Assembly: GCA_017640725.1 (NCBI GenBank) | Contig: JAEPQB010000003.1 | Coordinates: 372,001-436,000, forward strand | Reading direction: 5' to 3' | Source: Kordiimonadaceae bacterium | GTDB lineage: Bacteria > Pseudomonadota > Alphaproteobacteria > Sphingomonadales > Kordiimonadaceae | Length of the DNA: 64,000 bases | Part shown: positions 27,266-35,295 of the stretch, one piece after another | How the letters are laid out: each line of letters opens with the position of its first letter | Numbering within the stretch: position 1 is the stretch's first letter | The notes under the pieces: model-generated | The model's database searches: none | What the model was told of the DNA's origin: nothing | The model's input: only the letters and a program-made list of their open reading frames with translations | Made by a program: the position numbers and the translations under genes

Positions 27266-29518
27266 CTAGCCTAAATTCGTCAATTTCAGGCGGAATAGAA
27301 TGGTTGTTCCGGGTTCTACGTCACGGTCTCGGGTAAATGTCTCACGTAACCTTAGTCCAAGCTGAATACATTCGTTTTCATACTCCAGACCAACGCTGTA
27401 TTCGACGGGGCCGGAATTTTCTATAAGTGCAATTGAGTTGGCGCCTTCGAGGCGGCGTGTCCATGTCCCGGTCAAGCGCCAATTTTCGGCCACCTTATAA
27501 AAGCCGCTCAACCTGATTTCTTCACGGTCTTCACGGTTGATGAAATTCAAATCTCGATTGAGTTTGGTGTAACCCATGCGCAGGCTTTTGATGTCATCCC
27601 CGAAAGTTACATCAATGTCGTTTCGTCTTACATCCAGAGTTCTATCATCCAGGCGATATCTGTGTTCAAGATCGATCCAACCATCAAAGTTGATATTTGT
27701 CCTGCCAACGATGTCGGAAAAATCTCCTTCCAGACCAACGCCGTCTGCCAAAACGAAATCGTTGCCGCTAATGCGCCAGGACTGACCAATCAATACGTCA
27801 GTTGACAACTTCTCGCCTTCGTAGCGCCAACGGAAACCAAAAGTGGCTCGGCTGCCTTCTTCCCACAAATCAAAGCCAGTTGTTCGGTCAGCAGAAAACA
27901 AATTCAGGTCCGATAACTCGAATGCGCGGCCGTCCTCGTTGACGATACTGTCGGGGGTTCCCCGGCGCGGCGAAACACTTATTTCTGCGATTGGTTCGAT
28001 GGTGTGGGAGCCGGTGTCGCTATATTTCACAAGTGGCCAACTCACCGTGCCGGTCAGGCGGGTGAGGTTGCGCCATTCACTTCCGGATGTGCCACCAAAT
28101 GTTCCCGCAAAAGCCAAGTCATCTGGCTGGTTTGCTGCATCCAAGTCGTAAACATCAGATCGTGCGAGCGCATCAACATCAACAACTAACCCTTTTGTCG
28201 TGATCCAACGCTTTTGCCAATTGGCCACAAGCGAAAGTCGGCGTGTGTCAAGGCCGTCCGTCCGATGAAGGGCAAGTGCGTTGGCGCGCAAACTTAATGT
28301 GCCGCCAAGCGGTTTGTATTTTGGAATAAATTCTGCGTCTATGAGGGGCAGCGCGAATGCAGCCTGACCAGCAATATCTTCAAGCCGCAACCCTTGGAAG
28401 GCGAGCGCCCGCGTTGACACGTAGGAGGCGCCAAAAAAGCCTTCAAGCAGATACTCACTGACCAGCGTATCCGTGTTTGAAATTTCATAGCGGCCCAAAT
28501 AAGTGTCATCAGATGCATAGTTAATATTGACCGTTGAGCGCCAGTTGTCGCTGTGTTGGAAGTTGCCTTCCGCAAAAATATGACCGCGGATTTCTTTTCC
28601 GCCGATAATGTTGTTGTTGATGTCGCGACGGTCTGCGCGGGTGATGCTGCCATCAAGTTTAAACTCACCAAACCCCAAGTGCTGACGATATTCACTTTTT
28701 AAAACAAAGCCTTCGCGAGAAGTGTATACCGGCGTGAAGGTGGCATCGATGCTGTCTGAAAACACATGGTAGTAGGGTACGCCCGCCACAAAGCCCAAGT
28801 TTCGACTTGTTTGCATCTCCAGCGGCAAAAGGCCGCTCGCACGGTCAACCGTTGGGTCAGGATGTGAAAAATAGGGCGTCCAAAAAATAGGAATGCCCAG
28901 CACCTCCAGAAAAGCGTCTTTGTAATAAAGTCGGCGTTTTCCCTTGTCATGAATTACCCGAACAGCCTTCAACTGCCATAGCGGTTGTTTGCCGCTACCA
29001 TCAGCGCACACCTCGCAAGGGCTATAAGCAGCGCGGCGAAGCGTAGTACGGCCTGTCTCGTCAATCCGTTCACCAGACGCAGCGACTGCCTGGGCACCGT
29101 CTGCCATGATCAGTCTAATGTTTTCAACAAAAGCGTCTTTTAATTCGTTTTCGAGCGTGAGTTCGGGCGCAATGATGCGGTCCCCGCTGGGAAAGGTCAG
29201 TTCAACAGCCCCAACCGCATGCGCCTCGCCAGTATTTTCGTTATAGAATACTTCACCAGCTTTTAGGTTGTAACCCTCGCGCACCAGCAAGACATTGCCC
29301 AGTGCCCTGATCTCTCCGGTCTCTGGATTATAGGTGAGTTGGTCGGCTTCCAGCTCGATCTGGCTGTTTCTAACTTCAGGGGCATTAGGTGCATCTGACT
29401 GTTTGACGGACTCGGCGAACGCCGGCAAAGTCAGCGGCACAATCATTGTGGACGCAAGGAGCGCTGCCTTGCACCCCATGGGACGCAGGCGGTTTTGCTT
29501 GCAGCTTCTTTTTTGCAC
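27266..29518 (-). CDS. lptD: LPS assembly outer-membrane protein LptD
   Basis: Beta-barrel that inserts lipopolysaccharide in the outer leaflet. 750 residues: signal peptide ending near PAFA, an OstA/LptA-like N-terminal domain (QIELEADQLTYNPETGEIRALGNV), then a large barrel with many alternating aromatic strands (e.g. FIPKYKPLGGTLSLRANALA). Two close cysteines (CEVCADG) near residue 160 may form the disulfide known in LptD. Unusually for an alphaproteobacterium, lptG and lptF are not beside it; the next gene is pepA, divergent, 221 bases away. Confidence 0.95.
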   Translation of the reverse strand: MQKRSCKQNRLRPMGCKAALLASTMIVPLTLPAFAESVKQSDAPNAPEVRNSQIELEADQLTYNPETGEIRALGNVLLVREGYNLKAGEVFYNENTGEAHAVGAVELTFPSGDRIIAPELTLENELKDAFVENIRLIMADGAQAVAASGERIDETGRTTLRRAAYSPCEVCADGSGKQPLWQLKAVRVIHDKGKRRLYYKDAFLEVLGIPIFWTPYFSHPDPTVDRASGLLPLEMQTSRNLGFVAGVPYYHVFSDSIDATFTPVYTSREGFVLKSEYRQHLGFGEFKLDGSITRADRRDINNNIIGGKEIRGHIFAEGNFQHSDNWRSTVNINYASDDTYLGRYEISNTDTLVSEYLLEGFFGASYVSTRALAFQGLRLEDIAGQAAFALPLIDAEFIPKYKPLGGTLSLRANALALHRTDGLDTRRLSLVANWQKRWITTKGLVVDVDALARSDVYDLDAANQPDDLAFAGTFGGTSGSEWRNLTRLTGTVSWPLVKYSDTGSHTIEPIAEISVSPRRGTPDSIVNEDGRAFELSDLNLFSADRTTGFDLWEEGSRATFGFRWRYEGEKLSTDVLIGQSWRISGNDFVLADGVGLEGDFSDIVGRTNINFDGWIDLEHRYRLDDRTLDVRRNDIDVTFGDDIKSLRMGYTKLNRDLNFINREDREEIRLSGFYKVAENWRLTGTWTRRLEGANSIALIENSGPVEYSVGLEYENECIQLGLRLRETFTRDRDVEPGTTILFRLKLTNLG

Positions 29519-29739
29519 CCGAATGTCTCTTAATTACTTGATTGTGCCTTGATAGCCAGCTTCAGAAGTATACGCAATTGCTGAAACGCCCTCGACCAAA
29601 CTTTTGGCGTTGTGTGCGCTAAATATGGCGATTTGAGGGGCAATACTTGCCAAGAATAAAGAAAGGGGGCATTAAACGTCTGTGTAGGCCGCGTCTGCGG
29701 TGAAAGCGCATTATCACCAAAGTTGAGTAGAGGGACACC

Positions 29740-31209
29740 ATGCAAGTCAAATTTGCGTCTATCGAAATGCCACAAAGTGGCGCAGCGGTTTTCTTTGTTG
29801 AAAAAGACAAGCCATTTTCTGGGCTTGCAGCCGAGGCAGATAAATTAACTTCAGGTGCATTGTCCAAAGCAAGGGATGTGAGTCGGTTTACTGGTGCAAG
29901 TGGTCAGACGGTTGAAGTCGTTGCGCCAGCAGGTATGAAAGTTGACCGCGTTGTCCTCGTTGGATTGGGCGATGTTGATAGCCTTTCCGAGGCGAAATGG
30001 GTCGAGCTTGGTGGCACTGTTTATGCGTCGCTCGCGAATAGCGGAAGCAAAGAAGCAACTGTCTTGGTTGAGATCAATGCTGCTGACACGGCATCTATTG
30101 CGGAAGGCGCTTTGCTTCGATCCTATCGATTTGACAAATATCGGACCAAGGAACCCGAGAGTAAAAAGCCGACACTGCAGTCAATTGCTGTTGCAACCGA
30201 TGATGGTGCAGCCGCATCAGCATTTGATACGCGAGAAAAGGTGGCTGGCGGCGTTTTCCACACCCGTGACCTGATCTCTGAGCCTGCAAACGAACTCAAT
30301 CCCGAAAGTTATGCTGACCGCATCAAAGAGCTTGAAGCGTTGGGCGTTGAATTGGAAGTGCTGGGCGAAGAAAAGATGACTGAGCTCGGCATGCACTCAC
30401 TTTTGGGTGTGGGACTTGGATCAGCCTACGAGAGCCAGCTTGTGATTATGCGCTGGAACGGGGCAGACGATAAAGATGCTCAACCAATCTCATTTGTCGG
30501 TAAAGGCGTGACTTTCGATACCGGTGGCATCTCATTGAAGCCGGGCGCCAACATGGAACAGATGAAATGGGACATGGGTGGTTCTGGCATTGTGGTCGGG
30601 TTGATGAAAGCCTTGGCGGCGCGGAAGGCGAAAGTGAACGTGGTTGCGTCTGTTGGCCTCGTTGAAAATATGCCGTCCGGCACAGCTCAGCGCCCTGGTG
30701 ATGTTGTAAAGAGTATGTCGGGCCAGACTATCGAAATACTAAACACAGACGCGGAAGGTCGCCTCGTGCTGGCGGATGCAATGTGGTATACGCAAGATCG
30801 CTTTAACCCCAAATTTATGATCGACTTGGCGACGCTGACAGGTGCTATTATCACCAGCCTGGGCCATGAACATGCAGGTTTGTTCAGTGACAGCGATGAA
30901 CTGGCGGCACAATTGGCCAGAGCTGGCGCTGACACCGGTGACAAAGTCTGGCGCATGCCACTTCATGAGAACTATGACAAACTGATTGATTGCGCAGTTG
31001 CTGACATGAAGAACATTGGCGGACCGGCCGCCGGTTCCATTACAGCTGCACAGTTCCTCAAACGCTTCACCAACGATGTCCCTTGGGTTCACCTGGATGT
31101 CGCTGGCACGGTGTGGTCAGAAAAAGACTTGCCGCTATCGGAGAAAGGCGGCACGGGCTTCGGTGTCCGTTTGTTAGATCGCTTCGTTGCGGACAACTAC
31201 GAAGACTAA
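29740..31209 (+). CDS. pepA: Leucyl aminopeptidase (M17)
   Basis: Dizinc/dimanganese aminopeptidase removing N-terminal residues from peptides. 489 residues. Metal and catalytic residues lie in VGKGVTFDTGGISLKP, KWDMGGSG and the M17 signature NTDAEGRLVLAD. Ribosome binding site is weak (AGAGGG). It heads a likely operon with holC (ten bases downstream) and a GNAT gene. Confidence 0.96.
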   Translation: MQVKFASIEMPQSGAAVFFVEKDKPFSGLAAEADKLTSGALSKARDVSRFTGASGQTVEVVAPAGMKVDRVVLVGLGDVDSLSEAKWVELGGTVYASLANSGSKEATVLVEINAADTASIAEGALLRSYRFDKYRTKEPESKKPTLQSIAVATDDGAAASAFDTREKVAGGVFHTRDLISEPANELNPESYADRIKELEALGVELEVLGEEKMTELGMHSLLGVGLGSAYESQLVIMRWNGADDKDAQPISFVGKGVTFDTGGISLKPGANMEQMKWDMGGSGIVVGLMKALAARKAKVNVVASVGLVENMPSGTAQRPGDVVKSMSGQTIEILNTDAEGRLVLADAMWYTQDRFNPKFMIDLATLTGAIITSLGHEHAGLFSDSDELAAQLARAGADTGDKVWRMPLHENYDKLIDCAVADMKNIGGPAAGSITAAQFLKRFTNDVPWVHLDVAGTVWSEKDLPLSEKGGTGFGVRLLDRFVADNYED

Positions 31210-31219
31210 GGCGGTCGAA

Positions 31220-31669
31220 TTGGACGATATTCGTTTTTATCACCTGCAGCGTCAAACACTTGAGGAGGCATTGCCCAACCTCATGGTGAAGGTTGCCGAA
31301 GCTGGCCTTAAAGCCGTGATAAAAACAAATGACCAATCGACACTCGACTCACTCGATAAAGTCTTGTGGGATTTCGATCCCGCAAGTTTCTTGCCTCACG
31401 ATAAAGACGGGTGCGACTTCCCTGAAGAGCAGGCTTTTTACCTGACAACAGAAGACAAAAACCCGAATGATGCCACGGTATTGGTGCTGGTAGATGCTGT
31501 CGAATGCGGCGGCATTGAGCAGTATTCCCGATGCCTCTATATGTTTGATGGTCGAAACGAGGACATTGTCTCAAAAGCACGAGAAGACTGGAAAGCCTGG
31601 AAAGACGGCGACTGGTCCATTTCTTATTGGCAACAAAAAGAAATGGGTGGCTGGGAACAAAAAGCGTGA
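31220..31669 (+). CDS. holC: DNA polymerase III chi subunit
   Basis: 149 residues. The beginning DDIRFYHLQRQTLEEALPNL and the core AEQAFYLTTED-like segment with VLVLVDAVECGGIEQYSRCLYMFDGRN fit HolC, which links the clamp loader to single-strand binding protein. I start it at TTG 31220, where AAGGCGG is upstream and the family's usual M-x-x-x-x-FYH begins; an upstream ATG at 31187 would overlap pepA. pepA-holC linkage is common in proteobacteria. Confidence 0.9.
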   Translation: MDDIRFYHLQRQTLEEALPNLMVKVAEAGLKAVIKTNDQSTLDSLDKVLWDFDPASFLPHDKDGCDFPEEQAFYLTTEDKNPNDATVLVLVDAVECGGIEQYSRCLYMFDGRNEDIVSKAREDWKAWKDGDWSISYWQQKEMGGWEQKA

Positions 31670-32094
31670 CCCGTGTGGCAGAGAACAAGTTCACGGTTAT
31701 TGAGGGTACAGAGAAACTGGACTTCGATCTCGTGCATGCTTGGCTTTCAAAAGACGCCTATTGGTCAAAAGGCATTTCGCGGGAGTTGGTGGTTAAGTCT
31801 TTCCAAAATTCATTGTCGTTCGGCGTTTTTCACGAGGAATTACGGTTGGTTGGCATTGCACGCCTCGTGACAGACAAAGCGACGTTTTCTTACCTGGGTG
31901 ATGTTTTCATCGATCCAGAGTTCCGAGGGCAGGGCGTGGGAAAGCTTTTGATGAATACGATATCCAGCCATCCCGACCTACAGGGCTTGCGGCGGCAAAT
32001 GCTGGCAACACATGATGCCCACGACCTGTATGCAAAGTATGGGTATGCCGAACTTTCGCGCCCGGATCGATTAATGGAAAAACTGGAAAGCTGA
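31666..32094 (+). CDS. GNAT-family N-acetyltransferase
   Basis: 142 residues if begun at the GTG that overlaps the holC stop (GTGA). Acetyl-CoA-binding motif A is clear: YLGDVFIDPEFRGQGVGKLL (RGQGVG pyrophosphate loop). ThE C-terminal ATHDAHDLYAKYGYAEL is also typical of this subgroup. Substrate unknown. Probably translated by coupling with holC. Confidence 0.87.
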   Translation: MTRVAENKFTVIEGTEKLDFDLVHAWLSKDAYWSKGISRELVVKSFQNSLSFGVFHEELRLVGIARLVTDKATFSYLGDVFIDPEFRGQGVGKLLMNTISSHPDLQGLRRQMLATHDAHDLYAKYGYAELSRPDRLMEKLES

Positions 32095-32101
32095 CGCGGC
32101 G

Positions 32102-33403
32102 TTATCCCGCAATTTGCTTGAGAGCCTGCACCAATTTCGTCATGTCTTCTGCAGAGTTATAAAACGATGGCGTGACACGGATGCAGTCGCCAGCCGCTGG
32201 CCCGGTTCTGCGAGTGGTCAAAACACCATATTTTTCAGCAAGTTGCTTCATCAAGGCATTGTTTGCTTCCGTTGAGGTCACGCCATCCAGCCGGAAAGAA
32301 GTTAGCCCCGCAACCATCTGCGGATCATCCGGGGTTAGCACGGTTAAGCCCGGCAGTTTGCGCGCCTCACTGACCCACAAATCTCGCAAATATCTGAGTC
32401 TTGCTTCCTTGGCTGGGGTTCCTAATTGCTTATGAAACTCCAAGGAAGCCGGTATCGCCATATGAGCGGCAAAGTTGAATGTGCCAGTGTCAATTCTGTC
32501 GGTGATACGGTCTGATCCCGGGTTTCGGCCCATATATGTGTCAATGTCCGCGATCCGCGGTTTTCGAATGTAGATAACGCCGCAGCCAATGGGGGCACCA
32601 ACCCATTTGTGCAAATTCACACCGACAAAATCACACTCCATATCCGAAATTGAAAAATCCACCTGACCAACTGAATGGGCGGCATCCAAAATAACGTCCA
32701 CACCCCGCGCTTTTGCCATTGCCGCAATTTTTGCCACAGGGATGATAAGCCCTGTCCAGTTGTTCAGGTGCGTGAGCAACAAGAGTTTTGTGCCTGGATT
32801 CGAATCCAGAGCTCGTTCGTAGAAGGAAATAATATCGTCTTCGGTTAGTGGTTTTTCCCGCGTTGGCTCCGGGAAATTCACCCTTACCGGATTTACGCCG
32901 CGACGATCCGCCAACCAAGCCATGGCATTCTTCATTTCGGAATAGTCGAGGTCCGCGTACAAAACTGTGTCGCCAGGTCGTAGTTTGTTATAGCCGCCAA
33001 TAAGTGCCTGCAGCGCTTCGGTTGCGCCGCGTGTCAGCACGATTTCATCAACGGATACACCCAGGAATTCCGCCACGGTCTGATGAAGTGTCCGATATGT
33101 TTTGCCCCAGTCGAATCGTGCGAAGTGCGTGTTTTCCTTGTTAACCCAATTGGTTAGGCGCAAATACTCAGCCAGAACTGGTTTTGCCATAATGCCCCAG
33201 TAGCCGTTTTCCAGGTTGGTGATGCCTGGTGTGACGTCATAGTGGTTTGCGACGGATCGCCAGAAATTTTCATCTGCAGCCAACTCACTGGCGGTTTTTT
33301 GTGGCTTTGCAATTGGAGCCGCAGACGTTGCCGATAGGGAGGCTACTGTCGCACCCAAAGAAAGCCCGCTTCCAATAAAACCGCGTCTTGATAGGTTTTT
33401 CAT
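32102..33403 (-). CDS. Tat-exported class V aminotransferase-fold PLP enzyme
   Basis: 433 residues from ATG at 33403. A twin-arginine signal (LSRRGFIGSGLSLGATVASL, RR at 6-7) predicts export of the folded, PLP-loaded enzyme. The rest is a fold-type I class V enzyme of the isopenicillin-N-epimerase/cysteine-desulfurase superfamily: LTRGATEALQALIGGY, the Asp/His cofactor strand ILDAAHSVGQVDF and the Schiff-base lysine in VNLHKWVGAPIG. No desulfurase-type cysteine loop is seen near the C-terminus. The substrate is unknown. Its start lies two bases after the stop of the RclC-like gene, so the two are coupled. Confidence 0.88.
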   Translation of the reverse strand: MKNLSRRGFIGSGLSLGATVASLSATSAAPIAKPQKTASELAADENFWRSVANHYDVTPGITNLENGYWGIMAKPVLAEYLRLTNWVNKENTHFARFDWGKTYRTLHQTVAEFLGVSVDEIVLTRGATEALQALIGGYNKLRPGDTVLYADLDYSEMKNAMAWLADRRGVNPVRVNFPEPTREKPLTEDDIISFYERALDSNPGTKLLLLTHLNNWTGLIIPVAKIAAMAKARGVDVILDAAHSVGQVDFSISDMECDFVGVNLHKWVGAPIGCGVIYIRKPRIADIDTYMGRNPGSDRITDRIDTGTFNFAAHMAIPASLEFHKQLGTPAKEARLRYLRDLWVSEARKLPGLTVLTPDDPQMVAGLTSFRLDGVTSTEANNALMKQLAEKYGVLTTRRTGPAAGDCIRVTPSFYNSAEDMTKLVQALKQIAG

Positions 33404-33405
33404 TT

Positions 33406-34239
33406 TCAGTCTCGATACAGAATGAAAGTTGCCGCCAATAGAACAGCGTCCTTCAACAGAAAATGGCCGGTGCCGGAGAGGTTTGGAAAACCCCCTGACC
33501 AACTCTGTGGGAAGGTGAGCAGGAACGACAACGTCACTACGAAAGTGGCCGCACTTATCAAGAGGCCAACCTCATAGGCTTTTCTGTTCCACCAGTGGCC
33601 CGTCAACAAAATAACCGTAATCAGTTCGACAACTCCAATAATGTTGGAAGCCATTTGTTTGCCAAAGTCGGTCAGCCACCAGTTGAAGACGGGGCTGCCG
33701 GTTAATAGAGGCCACACGCCTTCTGCTTCCGGGCCGGTGAATTTCATGGCGCCAATCCAACCGAGCACGAGGATCAATCCAATCAGCATGATTTCGTTGG
33801 CGCCTTTAGTGCCCAAAAACCAAAGCGCAACGCCCAATATTGCAACATATTTGATGAGCCCTTGACCAGAGCCAATGGCTGGAAACCCGCCGAGGCTTTC
33901 TATCCATACCGGGTTAGTGAACATCAAGCTTAGCGAGGCAATGGAAATTGCACCAATCAGGCCGTAACTGACGCGTTTCCATCGTTGTGGCACGGCGTAG
34001 ATTGCGATCATAACACCCGCAAAAAGCTGAATGGCCCCAAGGGCGTACGGCAACCAAGTCTTATAAGGAGTGACTAGATAGGCGAGGGGATGAGGCTGGA
34101 GCCACCTTTCAACCGTTGCCTCAGTCAGGCCCGCCAGATTCATTAGACCAAACCAAATGAAAAGGCCCGCGAGAGCCACAACGGCGAATAGATGCGCACC
34201 TGATGCCGATGGCATAATCCGGTTGATCAATGAATGCAT
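33406..34239 (-). CDS. DUF417/RclC-like integral membrane protein
   Basis: 277 residues, about seven membrane segments (e.g. LFAVVALAGLFIWFGLMNLA, LIGLILVLGWIGAMKF). The pattern FIWFGLMNLAGLTEATVERWL resembles DUF417 proteins such as E. coli RclC (YkgB), an inner-membrane protein of the reactive-chlorine response. Here the regulator RclR and reductase RclA are not nearby. ATG at 34239 follows GGGGAGAG; 44 bases after the beta-propeller gene and two bases before the Tat PLP enzyme. Confidence 0.8.
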   Translation of the reverse strand: MHSLINRIMPSASGAHLFAVVALAGLFIWFGLMNLAGLTEATVERWLQPHPLAYLVTPYKTWLPYALGAIQLFAGVMIAIYAVPQRWKRVSYGLIGAISIASLSLMFTNPVWIESLGGFPAIGSGQGLIKYVAILGVALWFLGTKGANEIMLIGLILVLGWIGAMKFTGPEAEGVWPLLTGSPVFNWWLTDFGKQMASNIIGVVELITVILLTGHWWNRKAYEVGLLISAATFVVTLSFLLTFPQSWSGGFPNLSGTGHFLLKDAVLLAATFILYRD

Positions 34240-34283
34240 ATATCTCTCCCCTCGCGGGAGAGTGCGGTCAATCCCAAATCGGG

Positions 34284-35219
34284 TCAACCCCGTTTGCAGT
34301 GCACCATGTTTGTCATGGGCGCGCGGTAAACCCCGCTGTCGCCGCGGTAGCTGTTAAAGTATATGTATTGGCCATCAGGTGACCAAAAAGGATACGCATC
34401 CTTTTCTGGATGATCAGTTATGCGGCTGACCATATTGCCCGCCAGATCCATGACATAGATATCAGGTTTGCCCACGTCCCGGTCTCGATCATCGGCGTAA
34501 GCAATGTATCTGCCATCAGGTGACCAGCTGGCATAACCTTCTTCGCGCGGACTGGAAGTCAGTTGGCGAACTTCGCCAGTCGCCAGTTCCATCAAATTGA
34601 TGTTGAAGTCTGGTCCATCAACCTGCTCATGATACAGCATGAACTTTCCATCCGGAGAGAGTTTCGCATGTGCCTCATAAGTGGGGTTTGAGGTCAATTG
34701 CCGCAATTCGCCATTCGCCAATGTGTAGGCGTAGATGTCTGAACTGCCAGCACGATAGCTATTGAAGAATATTTGAGTTCCATCAGGGCTGAAAGATGGC
34801 AACCAATCCCAGGATTCGTCTGCAGCAATATAGGATAGTTCATTTTTTTCGCGGTCTATCAAAACAATATCTGTATTGTTTTCAGAGACATAAACGGCGT
34901 TTACGATCCACTTGCCGTCGGGCGAAAAGGTAGCGCCGTTATCGAGGGCGCTATGCAACGGTGTCCGCTCTAACGTTGTGAGGTTCAGCAAATAGGTTCC
35001 GTGGGTGCCATCAGCTTTGTCCCAACCAATAGCGATGCCGCTCCCATCGGGGAGCAAACTATCATTCTGAAACATCCTGACACCTGCCTCCACCGCAACG
35101 TGTTCCAGAATGCAGCCTGATGGGTCAGTGGACTGCTCCAGCCTGGGCTCAGCGTGTCCAAGTGAAGTTAAAGAACAGATTGTGAGAACAGATGATAGTC
35201 CAACAAAAGACCGTTTCAT
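34284..35219 (-). CDS. Exported TolB-like beta-propeller (PD40) protein
   Basis: 311 residues. Signal peptide (MKRSFVGLSSVLTICSLTSLGHA). It holds at least five repeats with the PD40 core SPDG and a following W/Y-F (FSPDGKWIVNAV, FSPDGTQIFFNSY, LSPDGKFMLYHE, WSPDGRYIAYAD, WSPDGQYIYFNSY), so a six-bladed propeller like the TolB C-terminal domain is expected. It lacks the TolB N-terminal domain and is not in a tol-pal operon. ATG at 35219 has GGGGGAAG upstream. First gene of a three-gene envelope operon with its own promoter. Confidence 0.85.
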   Translation of the reverse strand: MKRSFVGLSSVLTICSLTSLGHAEPRLEQSTDPSGCILEHVAVEAGVRMFQNDSLLPDGSGIAIGWDKADGTHGTYLLNLTTLERTPLHSALDNGATFSPDGKWIVNAVYVSENNTDIVLIDREKNELSYIAADESWDWLPSFSPDGTQIFFNSYRAGSSDIYAYTLANGELRQLTSNPTYEAHAKLSPDGKFMLYHEQVDGPDFNINLMELATGEVRQLTSSPREEGYASWSPDGRYIAYADDRDRDVGKPDIYVMDLAGNMVSRITDHPEKDAYPFWSPDGQYIYFNSYRGDSGVYRAPMTNMVHCKRG

Positions 35220-35250
35220 GGCTGCTTCCCCCTCGAGCAATGAAGGAAAC

Positions 35251-35279
35251 AATATAACATAATAATACGGAACTGTCAC
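35251..35279 (-). promoter_or_regulatory. Promoter of the beta-propeller/RclC-like/PLP-enzyme operon
   Basis: On the minus strand GTGACA (35274-35279) and TATATT (35251-35256) are 17 bases apart, close to a vegetative consensus. It lies between the ABC-F stop codon and the propeller gene start, giving a leader of about 25 bases that contains the ribosome binding site. Confidence 0.65.
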
Positions 35280-35295
35280 CACCGCCGATTTTCGG

